64,000 bases of DNA from Streptococcus mitis (GTDB lineage Bacteria > Bacillota > Bacilli > Lactobacillales > Streptococcaceae): NCBI RefSeq assembly GCF_000722705.1, contig NZ_JPFW01000008.1, forward strand, positions 1 through 64,000. The letters run 5' to 3'. The notes under the pieces are model-generated. The model worked only from the letters and a program-made list of their open reading frames with translations, was not told the DNA's origin and made no database searches. Each line of letters begins with the position of its first letter. The stretch's first letter is position 1. Below are positions 42,127 through 50,720 of this stretch, one piece after another. Position numbers and translations under genes: made by a program.

Positions 42127-44028
42127 TTACACCTGCTCTGATAATTCTTCCCACTCAAGCATAGCTTCTTCCTGACGATGGCTGATTTTGTCCAGCTCAA
42201 CCTGCAATTTCATCAGTTTTTCGGCATCGTTTGTTTCCAACATTTGTTCAGAAATGGTTTGGCTTTGACTTTCTAACTCTTCGATTTCAGCTTCTAGATT
42301 TTCGATTTGTCGCATGAGCTTGCGGGCTTCTTTTTGACTTTCTTTCTGAGCTTGATAATCATTAACTGGGCTTGCTTCTTTTGCTTGATTGCTGGTTGAA
42401 GCTTCCTCAGTTTGAATCATTTCTACTTCTGCTTTCTTTTCAACATAGTAGTCATAATCTCCCAGGTAAAGAGTCGAGCCATTCTCAGACAATTCCAGTA
42501 CATGAGTTGCCACACGATTGATAAAGTAACGGTCGTGGCTGACGAATAGAAGAGTTCCATCAAAGTCAATCAAGGCATTTTCTAGCACTTCCTTGCTATC
42601 AATATCCAAGTGGTTGGTTGGCTCGTCCAGAATCAAAAAGTTGTTGTTCTCCATAGACAATTTAGCCAAAAGCAAACGAGCTTTCTCGCCACCTGACAGC
42701 ATGCCCACTGATTTTTTAACATCATCTCCTGAGAAAAGAAAGGCACCGAGGCGGTTACGGATTTCAACTTCTGGTGTCAACTTAAAATCATTCCAAAGTT
42801 CATCCAGTACCGTATTACTTGGTGTTAGCTTGCTTTGGGTTTGGTCATAGTAGCCAACCTCAACATTGGCTCCAAAGCGCTTTTCTCCTTTGATAAGCGG
42901 AATCTGATCCACGATAGATTTGATAAAGGTTGACTTTCCAATACCATTTGGACCAACAATAGCGACAGCATTCATCTTACGAAGGTCTAAGTTAATAGGA
43001 TCTGACAATATTTCGCCGTCATAGCCAATAGCTGCATTTTCAACAGTCAAAACAACATTACCAGACGTTTTTTCAGACTGGAAGGTCATGTTGGCTGCTT
43101 TCTTACCAGCTTCAGGCTTGTCCAAACGCTCCATTTTTTCCAGTTGTTTACGGCGAGATTGGGCACGTTTGGTCGTCGAAGCACGGACTAGATTGCGATT
43201 GACAAAATCTTCCAGAGCAGCGATTTCCTTCTGTTGCTTTTCATAGTTTTTTGCCTCAGTAGCTAGTTTTTGCTCCTTCAACTCAACAAAACGAGAGTAA
43301 TTGCCCACATAACGATCCAAGGAATGCTTGGTCAAATCCAGCGTAATCGTCGCAACCTTATCCAAGAAATAACGGTCGTGACTAACAATAATGAGGGCAC
43401 CGCTATAGTTTACTAGGTAATTCTCTAGCCAGGCAATGGTTTCGATATCCAAGTGGTTGGTTGGCTCGTCCAAGACCAAGAGATTTGGCTTTTCAAGAAG
43501 CATTTTGGCAAGTGCTAAGCGAGTATTTTGACCACCCGAAAGCTCGGCAATTTTCATCTGCCACATAGATTCGTCAAACTTGAATCCATTCAAAATCGCT
43601 CGAATATCCGCTTCATAGGTAAAGCCACCCGCTTGACGAAAATTCTCAGATAAGCGGTCGTAATCTGACATCAGTTTATCCAAATCCTCGCCAGACTTTT
43701 CACCCATCTCCAACTCCATCTGACGAAGTTGTTTCTCAGTCCGACGTAAGTCATCAAAGACATGAAGCATCTCATCGTAGATGGTATTTTCAGACTCAAA
43801 ACGGCTATCTTGGGCTAGGTAAGACAGAGAAATATCCTTTTTCTTATTGATTTCTCCACTAGTTGGCTCCTCTTCTCCAACCAAAATCTTCAAAAGAGTA
43901 GACTTACCTGCTCCATTTTTGCCAACAAGAGCAATCCGATCTCGTTCATCAACCTGCAGATTGATATTATCAAAAAGAACTTCTCCTGCAAAAGATCGTT
44001 CAAGTTTATTAGCTTGTAAAATAATCAT
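42127..44028 (-). CDS. ABC-F family ATP-binding protein (YdiF-like)
   Basis: 633 residues with two ABC ATPase domains and no membrane segments, so a translation factor-type ABC-F protein rather than a transporter. Domain 1: Walker A GKNGAGKST (about 37-45), signature LSGGQNTRLALAK, Walker B LLVLDEPTNHLD. Domain 2: GPNGIGKST, LSGGEKARLLLAK, FLILDEPTNHLD. The linker between them (about 240-320) is basic, and a coiled-coil C-terminal segment spans about 560-633. Sequence and tail resemble YdiF/Uup types. It heads a unit with the Rgg regulator; ribosome rescue or antibiotic protection is possible but unproven. Confidence 0.9.
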   Translation of the reverse strand: MIILQANKLERSFAGEVLFDNINLQVDERDRIALVGKNGAGKSTLLKILVGEEEPTSGEINKKKDISLSYLAQDSRFESENTIYDEMLHVFDDLRRTEKQLRQMELEMGEKSGEDLDKLMSDYDRLSENFRQAGGFTYEADIRAILNGFKFDESMWQMKIAELSGGQNTRLALAKMLLEKPNLLVLDEPTNHLDIETIAWLENYLVNYSGALIIVSHDRYFLDKVATITLDLTKHSLDRYVGNYSRFVELKEQKLATEAKNYEKQQKEIAALEDFVNRNLVRASTTKRAQSRRKQLEKMERLDKPEAGKKAANMTFQSEKTSGNVVLTVENAAIGYDGEILSDPINLDLRKMNAVAIVGPNGIGKSTFIKSIVDQIPLIKGEKRFGANVEVGYYDQTQSKLTPSNTVLDELWNDFKLTPEVEIRNRLGAFLFSGDDVKKSVGMLSGGEKARLLLAKLSMENNNFLILDEPTNHLDIDSKEVLENALIDFDGTLLFVSHDRYFINRVATHVLELSENGSTLYLGDYDYYVEKKAEVEMIQTEEASTSNQAKEASPVNDYQAQKESQKEARKLMRQIENLEAEIEELESQSQTISEQMLETNDAEKLMKLQVELDKISHRQEEAMLEWEELSEQV

Positions 44029-44114
44029 ACAAGTAGTATAGCATGTTTCTCTAAGGCATTCAAGACTTGATATATCAGGCCTAGTTGGCTCTTTTCTGAA
44101 AATTATGCTACCGT

Positions 44115-44143
44115 TTTACTAAAACGCTAAAAAGTGCTATAAT
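44115..44143 (+). promoter_or_regulatory. Promoter of pgm
   Basis: TTTACT (44115-44120), 17-bp spacer, TATAAT (44138-44143); SD AAAGGAG ten bases before the ATG. Confidence 0.8.
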
Positions 44144-44181
44144 GTGAACGGTTAAAACAATTTACAAAAAGGAGAATTTTA

Positions 44182-45900
44182 ATGTCTTACCAAGAAAATT
44201 ACCAGAAATGGGTTGATTTTGCGGAGCTTCCTGACTACCTTCGTCAAGATTTGGAAAATATGGATGAAAAAACAAAGGAAGATGCCTTCTATACAAATCT
44301 TGAATTTGGTACTGCAGGTATGCGTGGCTTGATTGGTGCTGGTACAAACCGTATCAACATCTACGTTGTTCGCCAAGCTACTGAAGGATTGGCTCGTTTG
44401 ATTGAATCAAAAGGTGGAAACGAAAAAGAACGTGGTGTCGCAATCGCCTACGATAGTCGTCACTTCTCACCTGAGTTTGCCTTTGAATCTGCGGCAGTTC
44501 TTGCCAAACACGGCATCAAATCTTACGTATTTGAAAGCCTTCGTCCAACTCCAGAACTATCATTTGCAGTTCGTCATCTCAACTGTTTCGCAGGTATCAT
44601 GGTCACAGCTAGCCACAACCCTGCACCATTTAACGGTTACAAGGTTTACGGTGAAGACGGTGGACAAATGCCTCCACACGATGCGGACGCTTTGACTACT
44701 TATATCCGTGCTATCGAAAACCCATTTGCAGTTGAAGTCGCTGATGTGGAAACTGAAAAAGCTTCTGGTTTGATTGAAGTTATCGGCGAAGCTGTTGACG
44801 TAGAATACCTTAAAGAGGTTAAGGACGTAAACATCAACCCAGCTTTGATTGAAGAATTTGGTAAAGACATGAAGATTGTCTACACACCACTTCATGGTAC
44901 TGGTGAGATGTTGGCTCGTCGTGCCCTTGCCCAAGCAGGATTTGACTCTGTTCAAGTCGTTGAAGCACAAGCAACTGCTGACCCTGACTTCTCAACTGTA
45001 AAATCTCCAAACCCAGAAAGCCAAGCAGCCTTTGCTCTTGCTGAAGAACTTGGTCGTCAAGTTGGTGCAGATGTTCTTGTCGCAACCGACCCTGATGCTG
45101 ACCGTGTTGGTGTTGAAGTTCTTCAAAAAGATGGTAGCTACCTCAACCTTTCAGGTAACCAAATCGGTGCTATCATGGCTAAATACATCTTGGAAGCCCA
45201 CAAAAACGCTGGAACTCTTCCTGAAAATGCAGCCCTATGTAAATCTATCGTTTCAACTGACTTGGTAACGAAGATTGCTGAAAGCTACGGCGCAACCATG
45301 TTCAACGTTTTGACAGGTTTCAAATTTATCGCTGAAAAAATCCAAGAATTCGAAGAAAAACACAATCACACTTACATGATGGGATTTGAAGAAAGCTTCG
45401 GTTACTTGATTAAACCATTCGTACGTGATAAAGACGCTATCCAAGCTGTTCTTGTCGTTGCTGAACTTGCTGCCTACTACCGTTCACGTGGTTTGACACT
45501 TGCTGACGGTATCGAAGAAATCTACAAAGAGTACGGCTACTACGCAGAAAAGACTATCTCTGTTACCCTTTCAGGTGTCGATGGTGCTGAACAAATCAAA
45601 GCGATTATGGCTAAATTCCGCAACAATGCTCCAAAAGAATGGAACACAACAGCTATCACTGTCGTAGAAGACTTCAAGGCTCAAACTGCTACTGCTTCTG
45701 ACGGAACTGTTACAAACTTGACAACTCCTCCAAGTGATGTGTTGAAATACACACTTGCAGACGGTTCATGGATTGCCGTTCGCCCTTCAGGTACAGAACC
45801 AAAAATCAAGTTCTACATTGCAGTTGTAGGGGAAACAAACGAAGAATCACAAGCTAAAATTGCTAACATCGAATCAGAAATCAATGCTTTTGTAAAATAA
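44182..45900 (+). CDS. pgm: Phosphoglucomutase / phosphomannomutase
   Basis: Interconverts glucose-6-phosphate and glucose-1-phosphate, supplying UDP-glucose for capsule and wall polymers and ADP-glucose for glycogen. 572 residues of the alpha-D-phosphohexomutase family: FGTAGMRG near residue 42, the phosphoserine loop VTASHNPAPFNGYK (about 139-152), the metal loop DPDADRVGV, the sugar-binding GFEESFGY and the phosphate-binding RPSGTEPKIKFY near the C-terminus. Codon use is strongly biased, suiting high expression. Monocistronic with its own promoter and terminator. Confidence 0.97.
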   Translation: MSYQENYQKWVDFAELPDYLRQDLENMDEKTKEDAFYTNLEFGTAGMRGLIGAGTNRINIYVVRQATEGLARLIESKGGNEKERGVAIAYDSRHFSPEFAFESAAVLAKHGIKSYVFESLRPTPELSFAVRHLNCFAGIMVTASHNPAPFNGYKVYGEDGGQMPPHDADALTTYIRAIENPFAVEVADVETEKASGLIEVIGEAVDVEYLKEVKDVNINPALIEEFGKDMKIVYTPLHGTGEMLARRALAQAGFDSVQVVEAQATADPDFSTVKSPNPESQAAFALAEELGRQVGADVLVATDPDADRVGVEVLQKDGSYLNLSGNQIGAIMAKYILEAHKNAGTLPENAALCKSIVSTDLVTKIAESYGATMFNVLTGFKFIAEKIQEFEEKHNHTYMMGFEESFGYLIKPFVRDKDAIQAVLVVAELAAYYRSRGLTLADGIEEIYKEYGYYAEKTISVTLSGVDGAEQIKAIMAKFRNNAPKEWNTTAITVVEDFKAQTATASDGTVTNLTTPPSDVLKYTLADGSWIAVRPSGTEPKIKFYIAVVGETNEESQAKIANIESEINAFVK

Positions 45901-45910
45901 AGCCCTATAA

Positions 45911-45942
45911 AAGATGAGACAAACCAATCTCATCTTTTTTTC
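45911..45942 (+). terminator. Terminator of pgm
   Basis: AAGATGAGA-caaacca-ATCTCATCTTTTTTTT hairpin ten bases after the stop. Confidence 0.87.
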
Positions 45943-46011
45943 GTATCAAATCTAAGCAATTTTAGAAACTTTATGGCATACTAGACATATCAATGAAAGC
46001 GAGGTAATCTC

Positions 46012-46359
46012 ATGGAACAATTTTTAGATAATATCAAAGACCTTGAAGTCACTACAGTTGCGCGTGCGCAAGAAGCTCTTGATAAAAAAGAAACTGCAAC
46101 CTTCTTTATCGGTCGCAAAACTTGCCCTTACTGCCGTAAATTTGCAGGTACATTGGCAGGTGTCGTAGCTGAAACCAAAGCTCACATCTACTTCATCAAC
46201 AGTGAAGAACCAAGCCAACTCAATGAGTTGCAAGCATTCCGCTCACGCTACGGAATCCCAACTGTACCAGGCTTTGTCCACATTGCAGATGGACAAATCA
46301 ATGTCCGTTGCGACTCTTCAATGTCAACACAAGAAATCAAAGAATTTGCAGGATTGTAA
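46012..46359 (+). CDS. bta: Thioredoxin-like protein, bacteriocin transport accessory type
   Basis: 115-residue single-domain thioredoxin-fold protein without signal peptide. The redox motif is FIGRKTCPYCRKF (C38, C41) and the cis-Pro loop is GIPTVPGF. Family name (Bta) comes from a bacteriocin transport accessory protein, but in mitis-group streptococci the gene stands next to pgm without bacteriocin genes, as here, so a general thiol-disulfide role is more likely. SD GAGG nine bases upstream; terminator directly after the stop. Confidence 0.85.
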   Translation: MEQFLDNIKDLEVTTVARAQEALDKKETATFFIGRKTCPYCRKFAGTLAGVVAETKAHIYFINSEEPSQLNELQAFRSRYGIPTVPGFVHIADGQINVRCDSSMSTQEIKEFAGL

Positions 46360-46387
46360 AAAAGCCACTCATCGAGTGGTTTTTTAA
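46358..46387 (+). terminator. Terminator of bta
   Basis: AAAAAAGCCACT-catcg-AGTGGTTTTTTAA overlapping the stop codon. Poly-A on the far side means it may also serve the convergent potassium channel gene. Confidence 0.82.
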
Positions 46388-46396
46388 TGGTTAAAA

Positions 46397-47170
46397 TTAC
46401 GTTTTTTCAAGCAAATCTTGTATCATTCTATGCAGTTCTTCTATCTTTTCAGATTGTTTCTCTATTAATATTCTCTGACTAGATAATTCATCTTGGAGTT
46501 TATCAAGTTTTATCTGTTTATCTGGATTATCTTTTACAAAAAAGTTCGTCAAGGCACTCGTTAACATTCCTATTGTTCCAATACCTACAAGCATTAATAA
46601 AACAGCTAACCATTTACCAAAGATCGAAGTCGGAACAATATCCCCATAACCAACTGTCGTTACAGTTACAAGAGCCCACCAAAGACTATCTGAGAAGGAT
46701 TTTTCTTCAACTACAGATAAAATTGAACTTCCTACTAGCACGATAAAGATATTAACATACAAGATATAAATCAGGCCATTTGTCCGTAAGAATCTACTAA
46801 TTTTTCTTTCTAATTTACCTGTAAGTCCAATTATTCTAAGTAAACGAGTCAGTTTCAGTAATTTTGTCAGCCTTGCTAAGCGGAAGATACGCCCTAATCG
46901 CAATACTGTAAAAATAGCATTTAAAGGAAGGATAGCTAACAAGTCAAAGATATTTTCAAGTATAAACCTCCATTTTGCTTTACTTGAAAAGAACCGCCAA
47001 CCATAATCTACCACAAACACAAACCAAAGTAGCAAGTCAATAATACTGTATGGAGGACTGTCTAAATCAATCATCTCAGCAAATCCAAGTAATACCAGAA
47101 TAACAGAGATTAAAGCAAGTAAAATAATTGTTGTATCATAATAATCTGCAAAAAACCATTTTTTCTTCAA
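46397..47170 (-). CDS. Voltage-gated-type potassium channel
   Basis: 257-residue membrane protein with the six-helix Kv layout: S1 about 14-32, S2 about 42-60, S3 about 68-82, an Arg/Lys-rich S4-like helix about 86-115 (RLGRIFRLARLTKLLKLTRLL), S5 about 131-152, pore loop with TTVGYGD selectivity filter at 171-177, and S6 about 186-210. The tail (about 215-257) is charged and predicted coiled-coil, probably for tetramer assembly. Single gene, convergent with bta. Gating and physiology in streptococci are not known to me. Confidence 0.88.
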   Translation of the reverse strand: MKKKWFFADYYDTTIILLALISVILVLLGFAEMIDLDSPPYSIIDLLLWFVFVVDYGWRFFSSKAKWRFILENIFDLLAILPLNAIFTVLRLGRIFRLARLTKLLKLTRLLRIIGLTGKLERKISRFLRTNGLIYILYVNIFIVLVGSSILSVVEEKSFSDSLWWALVTVTTVGYGDIVPTSIFGKWLAVLLMLVGIGTIGMLTSALTNFFVKDNPDKQIKLDKLQDELSSQRILIEKQSEKIEELHRMIQDLLEKT

Positions 47171-47215
47171 GTTTTACTCTCCTCACTTTCTATACTGTTA
47201 TTAGTCAACTTTAAT

Positions 47216-47479
47216 TCAATAAATATCTCTCCGATGACCAACTTCTAAAGTAGCAATGACTAATTCATTATCTACAATTTGTACGATAACTCGATAATTA
47301 CCAATTCTATAGCGCCATTGACCAACACGATTACCAACCAAAGCCTTTCCGTGTCGTCTTGGGTCTTCCAAAACATTGGTTTGTAAATAGTTTGTAATTA
47401 GCTTCTGCGTATAACGATCCAATTTTTTCAATTGCTTGATGAAACGTCTTGTTGGAACTAATTTATACAAATTATTCAT
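47216..47479 (-). CDS. relE2: RelE-family mRNA interferase toxin
   Basis: 87-residue toxin that cleaves mRNA in the ribosome A site when freed from its antitoxin. The RelE/ParE fold shows in FIKQLKKLDRYTQKL (helices), ALVGNRVGQWRYRIGNYRVIVQI (beta sheet with the functional Arg residues) and the C-terminal GHRRDIY. Nearly the same as pneumococcal RelE2, from memory. It overlaps relB by eight bases, so translation is coupled. Chromosomal, next to vicX as in pneumococci. Confidence 0.93.
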   Translation of the reverse strand: MNNLYKLVPTRRFIKQLKKLDRYTQKLITNYLQTNVLEDPRRHGKALVGNRVGQWRYRIGNYRVIVQIVDNELVIATLEVGHRRDIY

Positions 47480-47714
47480 CCTCCAAGCCTAAATCATGCA
47501 TCATTTCTTCCCAAGTAATGGGTTCAACTCCTTTTTCCAAGTCGTCTAAATACTCTTGATAGGCTAAATCTGCCACACGAGCGTCGTATTCGTCTTCTAG
47601 AGCTTCAAGAGTTTTGGTGCGGATAAGTTCCGACAGGGAAACTCCTTCAAACTTAGCCATTGCTTTCATAAATGTTTTATCAGCTTCAGAAACTTTTAAT
47701 GTAATAGTAGTCAT
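47472..47714 (-). CDS. relB2: RelB-family antitoxin
   Basis: 80-residue antitoxin with an N-terminal ribbon-helix-helix (MTTITLKVSEADKTFMKAMAK..GVSLSELIRTKTLE) that binds the operator and an acidic C-terminal toxin-wrapping tail (EPITWEEMMHDLGLEDE). I use the ATG at 47714, preceded by GGGAG; a longer frame would begin at a TTG in the promoter -35. Autorepression is expected through the palindrome next to the -10. Confidence 0.92.
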   Translation of the reverse strand: MTTITLKVSEADKTFMKAMAKFEGVSLSELIRTKTLEALEDEYDARVADLAYQEYLDDLEKGVEPITWEEMMHDLGLEDE

Positions 47715-47733
47715 CTTTTGTGCTCCCTTTTTT

Positions 47734-47774
47734 AATGGTAACACCATTGTATTACTTTTTAGGTGTTCAGTCAA
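47734..47774 (-). promoter_or_regulatory. Promoter and operator of relBE
   Basis: Minus strand TTGACT (47769-47774), 17-bp spacer, TACAAT (47746-47751). The perfect palindrome AATGGTGTTACCATT (47734-47748) overlaps the -10 end and covers the start site, as expected for a RelB autoregulatory operator. Confidence 0.82.
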
Positions 47775-47777
47775 TAT

Positions 47778-47804
47778 AAAAAGAACACCTTCTTAGCGTT
47801 CTTT
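47778..47804 (-). terminator. Terminator of vicRKX
   Basis: Minus strand AAAGAAC, 11-base loop, GTTCTTTTT directly after the vicX stop and just upstream of the relBE promoter. Confidence 0.72.
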
Positions 47805-48614
47805 CTATATCTCTGTCAATGGTGTTGCAGTATCTGGTGAGGTATCATAAACCTTAAAGTCTACTCCGACTCCCAGATCAGCTTGTGCTAGCTGATTGAC
47901 CATGGTCATATGAGCCAGTTCCTTGATATTGTTCTCTTTGGACAAATGTCCAAGATAGATTTTTTTAGTGCGATTTCCTAGCGTCCGAATCATAGCTTCA
48001 GCACCATCTTCATTAGAAAGGTGGCCGAGATCCGATAGGATTCGTTGTTTGAGTCGCCAAGCGTAAGAACCTGCTCGCAAAATCTCTACATCATGGTTGG
48101 ACTCGATAAGATAGCCATCGGCATTCTCGACAATTCCTGCCATACGGTCACTAACATAACCTGTATCAGTCAGTATGACAAAACTCTTATCATCCTTCAT
48201 AAAGCGATAGAACTGCGGTGCGACTGCATCATGGCTAACACCAAAACTCTCGATGTCGATATCTCCAAAAGTTTTGGTTTTGCCCATTTCAAAGATATGC
48301 TTTTGCGAAGAATCCACCTTACCGAGGTACTTGCTATTTTCCATAGCTTGCCAGGTCTTTTCATTGGCATATAAATCCATACCATACTTGCGAGCCAAAA
48401 CACCTACTCCATGGATATGATCTGAATGCTCATGGGTAATCAAGATGGCATCTAAGTCTTCTGGTTTGCGATTAATTTCAGCAAGTAGACTGGTAATTTT
48501 CTTACCCGACAAGCCCGCATCCACTAAAAGCTTCTTTTTTGGAGTTTCCAGATAAAAGGAATTTCCACTGGAACCCGACGCTAAAATACTGTATTTAAAG
48601 CCTGTTTCACTCAT
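47805..48614 (-). CDS. vicX: VicX (YycJ/WalJ) metallo-beta-lactamase-fold hydrolase
   Basis: 269-residue MBL-fold protein, third gene of the WalRK operon. Metal ligands are in THEHSDHIHG (about 60-69), then D in LTDTGYVSD and H in LGHLSKEN. A nuclease role linked to cell-division/DNA repair has been proposed for YycJ proteins; the exact function is not settled. It begins one base after the vicK stop, so is co-transcribed and probably coupled. Confidence 0.94.
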   Translation of the reverse strand: MSETGFKYSILASGSSGNSFYLETPKKKLLVDAGLSGKKITSLLAEINRKPEDLDAILITHEHSDHIHGVGVLARKYGMDLYANEKTWQAMENSKYLGKVDSSQKHIFEMGKTKTFGDIDIESFGVSHDAVAPQFYRFMKDDKSFVILTDTGYVSDRMAGIVENADGYLIESNHDVEILRAGSYAWRLKQRILSDLGHLSNEDGAEAMIRTLGNRTKKIYLGHLSKENNIKELAHMTMVNQLAQADLGVGVDFKVYDTSPDTATPLTEI

Positions 48615-48615
48615 T

Positions 48616-49965
48616 CTAGTCTTCTACTTCATCCTCCCATACTTCTTCTTTCACTGCATCCTTATCATAAGGGAGCACAATGGTGAAGGTCGATCCCTTA
48701 CCGTATTCACTCTTGGCCCAAATAAAGCCATCATGTTGTTTGATAATCTCTTTAGCAATAGCTAGTCCTAAACCAGTACCTCCTTGGGCACGACTTCTAG
48801 CACGATCCACACGGTAGAAACGGTCAAAGATACGTGGTAAATCCTGCTTAGGAATACCCAATCCTTGGTCTGAGATGGATAAAATCATCTGATCATCAGT
48901 TGTCTTCATGGTCACTGTGATTTTCCCACCATCTGGAGAATACTTGATGGCATTGTTGAGAATATTATCAATCACCTGTGTCATCTTATCTGTATCAATC
49001 TCAATCCAAACTGAAGTAATTGGATAATCTCTCACCAGTTCATATTTCTTCTCTTCATCCTGCCCTCTTATCTGATCAAAACGGTTGAGAATAAAGGTTA
49101 TAAAGGCAGTAAAATTAATCAATTCCACATCCAGGTGACTGGTGGCATTGTCAATTCGAGAAAGATGAAGAAGGTCTGTCACCATGCGCATCATACGGTT
49201 GGTTTCGTCTAGAGATACCTTGATAAAGTCTGGTGCAACAGGTTCTGATAAGGCTCCCTCATCCAAGGCTTCAAGATAGGATTTTACACTAGTCAGAGGC
49301 GTACGTAACTCATGGCTAACATTGGAAACAAAGAGTCTCCGCTCGCGTTCTTCCTTCTCTTGCTCTGTCGTATCGTGTAAAACAGCAACCAGACCCGAAA
49401 TAAAGCCAGACTCACGACGAACCAAGGCAAAACGTACACGAAGGCTCAAATACTCACCATTAGCATCCTGGGAATCAATGATAAGCTCAGGAATTTGGGT
49501 GATCAAATCACGAAGTTCATACTCATCTTCAATCTTAAGCAATTCTAGAATACTTTTATTGAGAACCTCTTCTTTCTGAACACCTAACTGTTTCTTAGCC
49601 ATGTCATTAATCATGGTAATCTTACCACGACGATTGGTCGCAAGGACTCCGTCTGTCATGTAAGAGAGGATACTGTGTAATCTTTTACTCTCTTGTTCCA
49701 GATTTTCTTGAGTCAAGCGAATTACTTCTGATAAATCATTGAGATTATTGGTAATATTAGTGATTTCAGAGCTTCCCTGCATATCCAATACCTGAGAATA
49801 ATCTCCTGCAATCAGGTCTTTAACCTTTTGATTGATTTGCTTCAACCGAATATTATCCCTACGATTTTCTAGTAAAAGCAAGGTCACCACTAAAATAAAG
49901 CCAAGTAAAATGAGGATAAAGATAAAATCACTGATTAAAACTGTGTCTTTAATTAGTTTAATCAT
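48616..49965 (-). CDS. vicK: Sensor histidine kinase VicK (WalK)
   Basis: Membrane kinase of the essential WalRK system that controls cell-wall hydrolases. 449 residues: one membrane helix (about 11-32; streptococcal WalK lacks the large extracellular loop), HAMP (about 35-90), PAS (about 95-205), DHp with phosphorylated His in [13 protein letters not shown] (H218), and the HATPase with N box [11 protein letters not shown] and GQGLGI / GGTGLGLAI glycine loops. It overlaps vicR by eight bases. Confidence 0.97.
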   Translation of the reverse strand: MIKLIKDTVLISDFIFILILLGFILVVTLLLLENRRDNIRLKQINQKVKDLIAGDYSQVLDMQGSSEITNITNNLNDLSEVIRLTQENLEQESKRLHSILSYMTDGVLATNRRGKITMINDMAKKQLGVQKEEVLNKSILELLKIEDEYELRDLITQIPELIIDSQDANGEYLSLRVRFALVRRESGFISGLVAVLHDTTEQEKEERERRLFVSNVSHELRTPLTSVKSYLEALDEGALSEPVAPDFIKVSLDETNRMMRMVTDLLHLSRIDNATSHLDVELINFTAFITFILNRFDQIRGQDEEKKYELVRDYPITSVWIEIDTDKMTQVIDNILNNAIKYSPDGGKITVTMKTTDDQMILSISDQGLGIPKQDLPRIFDRFYRVDRARSRAQGGTGLGLAIAKEIIKQHDGFIWAKSEYGKGSTFTIVLPYDKDAVKEEVWEDEVED

Positions 49966-50665
49966 TATTTCTCATATAATAACCAACACCGCGACGTGTT
50001 AGGATATACTCAGGACGACTTGGTGTATCTTCAATCTTCTCACGCAAACGTCTGATAGTTACGTCAACAGTCCGAACATCTCCGAAATAATCATACCCCC
50101 AAACCGTTTCAAGCAAGTGTTCACGCGTAATGACTTGACCAATATGAGAGGCCAAGTGATACAAAAGCTCAAATTCACGGTGAGTCAAGTCTAGTTCTTC
50201 ACCGTATTTCTTAGCCACATAAGCATCTGGCACAATCTCCAAGTCTCCAATTTGCAAGGGCTGAGTTTTCTTATCATCAGATTCTTGGTTATCTACAGAA
50301 ACCAAGTCCGTGCGACGGAGAAGGGCTTTGACACGCGCCTGCAATTCACGATTTGAGAAGGGTTTGGTTACATAGTCATCTGCTCCAAGCTCTAAACCGA
50401 TAACCTTATCAAATTCGCTATCCTTAGCTGACAGCATGATAATAGGTACACTACTTGTCTTACGAATAGTCTTAGCAACTTCTAAACCATCAATTTCGGG
50501 AAGCATCAAGTCCAGAATAATAATATCTGGCTGCTCTGCTTCATATTGCTCTAGTGCTTCACGACCATTAAAAGCAGTTACAACCTCGTAACCTTCCTTG
50601 GTCATATTAAACTTGATAATATCCGAGATTGGTTTTTCATCATCTACAATTAATATTTTTTTCAT
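49958..50665 (-). CDS. vicR: Response regulator VicR (WalR)
   Basis: OmpR/PhoB-type regulator, essential in pneumococci because it drives pcsB. 235 residues: receiver domain 1-120 with phospho-acceptor D52 ([13 protein letters not shown]) and the acidic pocket VDDE, the K of YVTKPF, then a winged-helix DNA-binding domain (about 135-232, ending TRRGVGYYM). First gene of vicRKX, with an extended -10 (TGATATAAT) about 30 bases upstream and SD GGGG. Confidence 0.98.
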   Translation of the reverse strand: MKKILIVDDEKPISDIIKFNMTKEGYEVVTAFNGREALEQYEAEQPDIIILDLMLPEIDGLEVAKTIRKTSSVPIIMLSAKDSEFDKVIGLELGADDYVTKPFSNRELQARVKALLRRTDLVSVDNQESDDKKTQPLQIGDLEIVPDAYVAKKYGEELDLTHREFELLYHLASHIGQVITREHLLETVWGYDYFGDVRTVDVTIRRLREKIEDTPSRPEYILTRRGVGYYMRNND

Positions 50666-50720
50666 TTGTTCCCCTTTTTCTCTACTATTATATCAAAAAA
50701 ATAACAAGAAGACACAATAG

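Noticed and set aside
44560-44970. 136-codon frame antisense to pgm
   Set aside because: Same effect of a highly biased gene; no SD or family resemblance.
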